Below, piece by piece: positions 5,146 to 6,162 of a DNA stretch of 6,162 nt. The stretch covers positions 1 through 6,162 of the forward strand of contig JAICSG010000260.1 in NCBI GenBank assembly GCA_025937035.1. Direction: 5' to 3'. This DNA comes from Thermoanaerobaculia bacterium (lineage in GTDB: Bacteria > Acidobacteriota > Thermoanaerobaculia > Multivoradales > UBA5704). Made by a program: the position numbers and the translations under genes. The notes below the pieces were generated by a model. The model ran no database searches, had not been told where the DNA came from, and saw only the letters and a list, made by a program, of their open reading frames with translations. Position 1 is the first letter of the stretch; each line of letters begins with the position of its first letter.

Positions 5146-5886
5146 ATGCAGATTTTCCATCGCAGCAGCAACACGATCGCCAAGGTCAGCATCTTCGGGT
5201 CGGTCTTCTTCATCGGCTTCCTCCTCTGGGTGCTCTACACCCTGGAGGCCTCGGGCTACACGACCGGGCAGTACGTCGTGAAGCACCAGCCGGTGCCGTT
5301 CAGCCACGAGCACCACGTGCGGGGGCTGGGGATCGACTGCCGCTACTGCCACACCTCGGTCGAGCGGTCCTCGTTCGCGGGCCTGCCGCCCACCGAGACG
5401 TGCATGAACTGCCACCGGCAGATCTGGACCAACGCCGAGCTGCTGGAGCCGATCCGGGCCAGCTACCGGGACAACGTGCCGGTGCAGTGGACCCGGGTCC
5501 ACGACCTTCCCGACTTCGTCTACTTCAACCACTCCGTCCACATCGCCAAGGGCATCGGCTGCTACTCCTGCCACGGCAAGGTGAATCAGATGCCCCTGAT
5601 GCTCCAGAACGCCTCGCTGCAGATGCAGTGGTGCCTCGACTGCCACCGCGACCCGGTGAAGAACGTGCGGCCGCGGGAAGAGGTGTTCAACATCGACTGG
5701 GAGCCCGAGAAGCCCAGCACCTGGTCGAGCCTGGCGGCCAACGCGCAGGCGATGGGAGTGCCGGTGGAGGTGGCCTCGAAGCCGGGCTGGGCCCCCACGT
5801 CGGCCGAGGTGGCGCGGCTGCGGCCGCAGCTGGCGAAAGAGTACGACCTTCATTCTTTGACGAGCTGCTCGACGTGCCACCGCTAA
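5146..5886 (+). CDS. actA: alternative complex III pentaheme cytochrome c subunit ActA
   Basis: A 246-residue membrane-anchored multiheme cytochrome, the ActA subunit of alternative complex III, which oxidises quinol and passes electrons to periplasmic carriers or a terminal oxidase. An uncleaved N-terminal membrane segment spans about 12-32. Five CxxCH heme-c motifs follow: CRYCH (65-69), CMNCH (86-90), CYSCH (139-143), CLDCH (163-167) and CSTCH (241-245, one residue before the end). Extra histidines that could serve as axial ligands occur in PFSHEHHVRGLG (51-62) and FVYFNHSVHIAKG (124-136). ATG at 5146 is preferred over an in-frame TTG at 5110. AGGGAGGG at 5130-5137 is well placed for the ATG, the membrane segment follows directly, and the TTG overlaps the predicted -10 box. 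The actB gene follows after 76 bp, which supports ActA over other small multiheme cytochromes such as QrcA. Confidence 0.92.
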   Translation: MQIFHRSSNTIAKVSIFGSVFFIGFLLWVLYTLEASGYTTGQYVVKHQPVPFSHEHHVRGLGIDCRYCHTSVERSSFAGLPPTETCMNCHRQIWTNAELLEPIRASYRDNVPVQWTRVHDLPDFVYFNHSVHIAKGIGCYSCHGKVNQMPLMLQNASLQMQWCLDCHRDPVKNVRPREEVFNIDWEPEKPSTWSSLAANAQAMGVPVEVASKPGWAPTSAEVARLRPQLAKEYDLHSLTSCSTCHR

Positions 5887-5962
5887 AGGCGGCGGGCGCG
5901 GGGCAGAGGCAGGCAGATCCGCGGCGTCGCCGACGGACCAACAACGAGAGCGAGCGAACCTG

Positions 5963-6162
5963 ATGGACAGCGTCAACGCGAAGGGCAAATGCGGAGCGGA
6001 GGCCGCTCCCAAGCCGGAACCCGCCCGGCTCGACCTGGAAGAGGTGCGGGAGAAGCTGCGGGCTCAGAAGGGACCGGAGTTCTGGCGCAGCCTCGACGAG
6101 CTCGCCGGCACGCCGGAATTCGAGGACCTCCTCCATCGCGAGTTTCCCCGCTTCGCGTCGGA
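5963..6162 (+). CDS. actB: alternative complex III molybdopterin-oxidoreductase-like subunit ActB, N-terminus (partial at 3' edge)
   Basis: The first 66 codons of a protein that runs off the window. After a variable Lys/Ala/Pro-rich start, residues 37-62 read GPEFWRSLDELAGTPEFEDL and LHREFP. This is the conserved lead-in of the TAT-variant-translocated ActB family, in which an atypical twin-arginine-like segment, a molybdopterin-oxidoreductase-like domain (without the cofactor) and a ferredoxin-like iron-sulfur domain follow. In alternative complex III ActB carries the Fe-S clusters between quinol oxidation and the hemes. Start at 5963 is the first ATG in frame; the ribosome binding site before it (GAGAGCGAG) is weak. 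The 76-bp gap after actA contains no evident terminator, so both genes are probably one operon. Confidence 0.85.
   Translation, partial: MDSVNAKGKCGAEAAPKPEPARLDLEEVREKLRAQKGPEFWRSLDELAGTPEFEDLLHREFPRFAS

Noticed and set aside
1..6162. CRISPR array, tRNA, rRNA, insertion sequence or prophage attachment site
   Set aside because: No regularly spaced repeats, tRNA cloverleaf, rRNA signature, transposase motif or flanking terminal repeats were seen.

Overview
GC-rich bacterial chromosomal DNA, densely coding, with Gram-negative features: a pentaheme cytochrome and a molybdopterin-oxidoreductase-like subunit that begin an alternative complex III operon, a CsgG-like exported protein, a Tat-exported M19 peptidase homologue and a MaeB-type malic enzyme. 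Together with the style of the TPR protein, this suggests Acidobacteriota or a related deep-branching Gram-negative phylum. That assignment is inference from gene content, not proven.

Layout. (1) 2-1174 (+): 3' part of maeB, cut by the window edge and covering the phosphotransacetylase-like domain. (2) 1258-1878 (+): short CsgG/HfaB-like protein with a Sec signal peptide. Its stop codon lies in a perfect 16-bp tandem duplication (1872-1903), followed by a strong bidirectional terminator (1905-1932) shared with the convergent gene. (3) 1944-4696 (-): three same-strand genes. In transcription order they are a 94-residue secreted small protein carrying two identical TGGQMDPVG motifs (4696-4412), a 381-residue cytoplasmic TPR protein (4342-3197) and a Tat-exported M19 dipeptidase-like protein (3092-1944, TTG start). 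A near-consensus sigma-54 promoter (4776-4791) precedes the small gene. The gap before the peptidase gene holds several inverted repeats, one of which puts the ribosome binding site in a hairpin loop. (4) 4697-5145: divergent intergenic region with no convincing gene. (5) 5146-6162 (+): actA, then the first 66 codons of actB.

How the genes may work together. maeB (malate to pyruvate, making NADPH) and act (quinol oxidation) are ordinary central and respiratory metabolism. The most unusual part is the minus-strand unit. A small secreted protein with a duplicated, protein-constrained nine-residue motif sits 69 bp upstream of a TPR protein, under a probable sigma-54 promoter, with an exported peptidase homologue downstream. 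This layout resembles peptide precursor plus TPR receptor pairs (the RRNPP type of Gram-positives), but that function is a hypothesis. The sequence directly shows the gene order, the signal peptide, the repeated motif with only synonymous differences between copies, and the promoter match.
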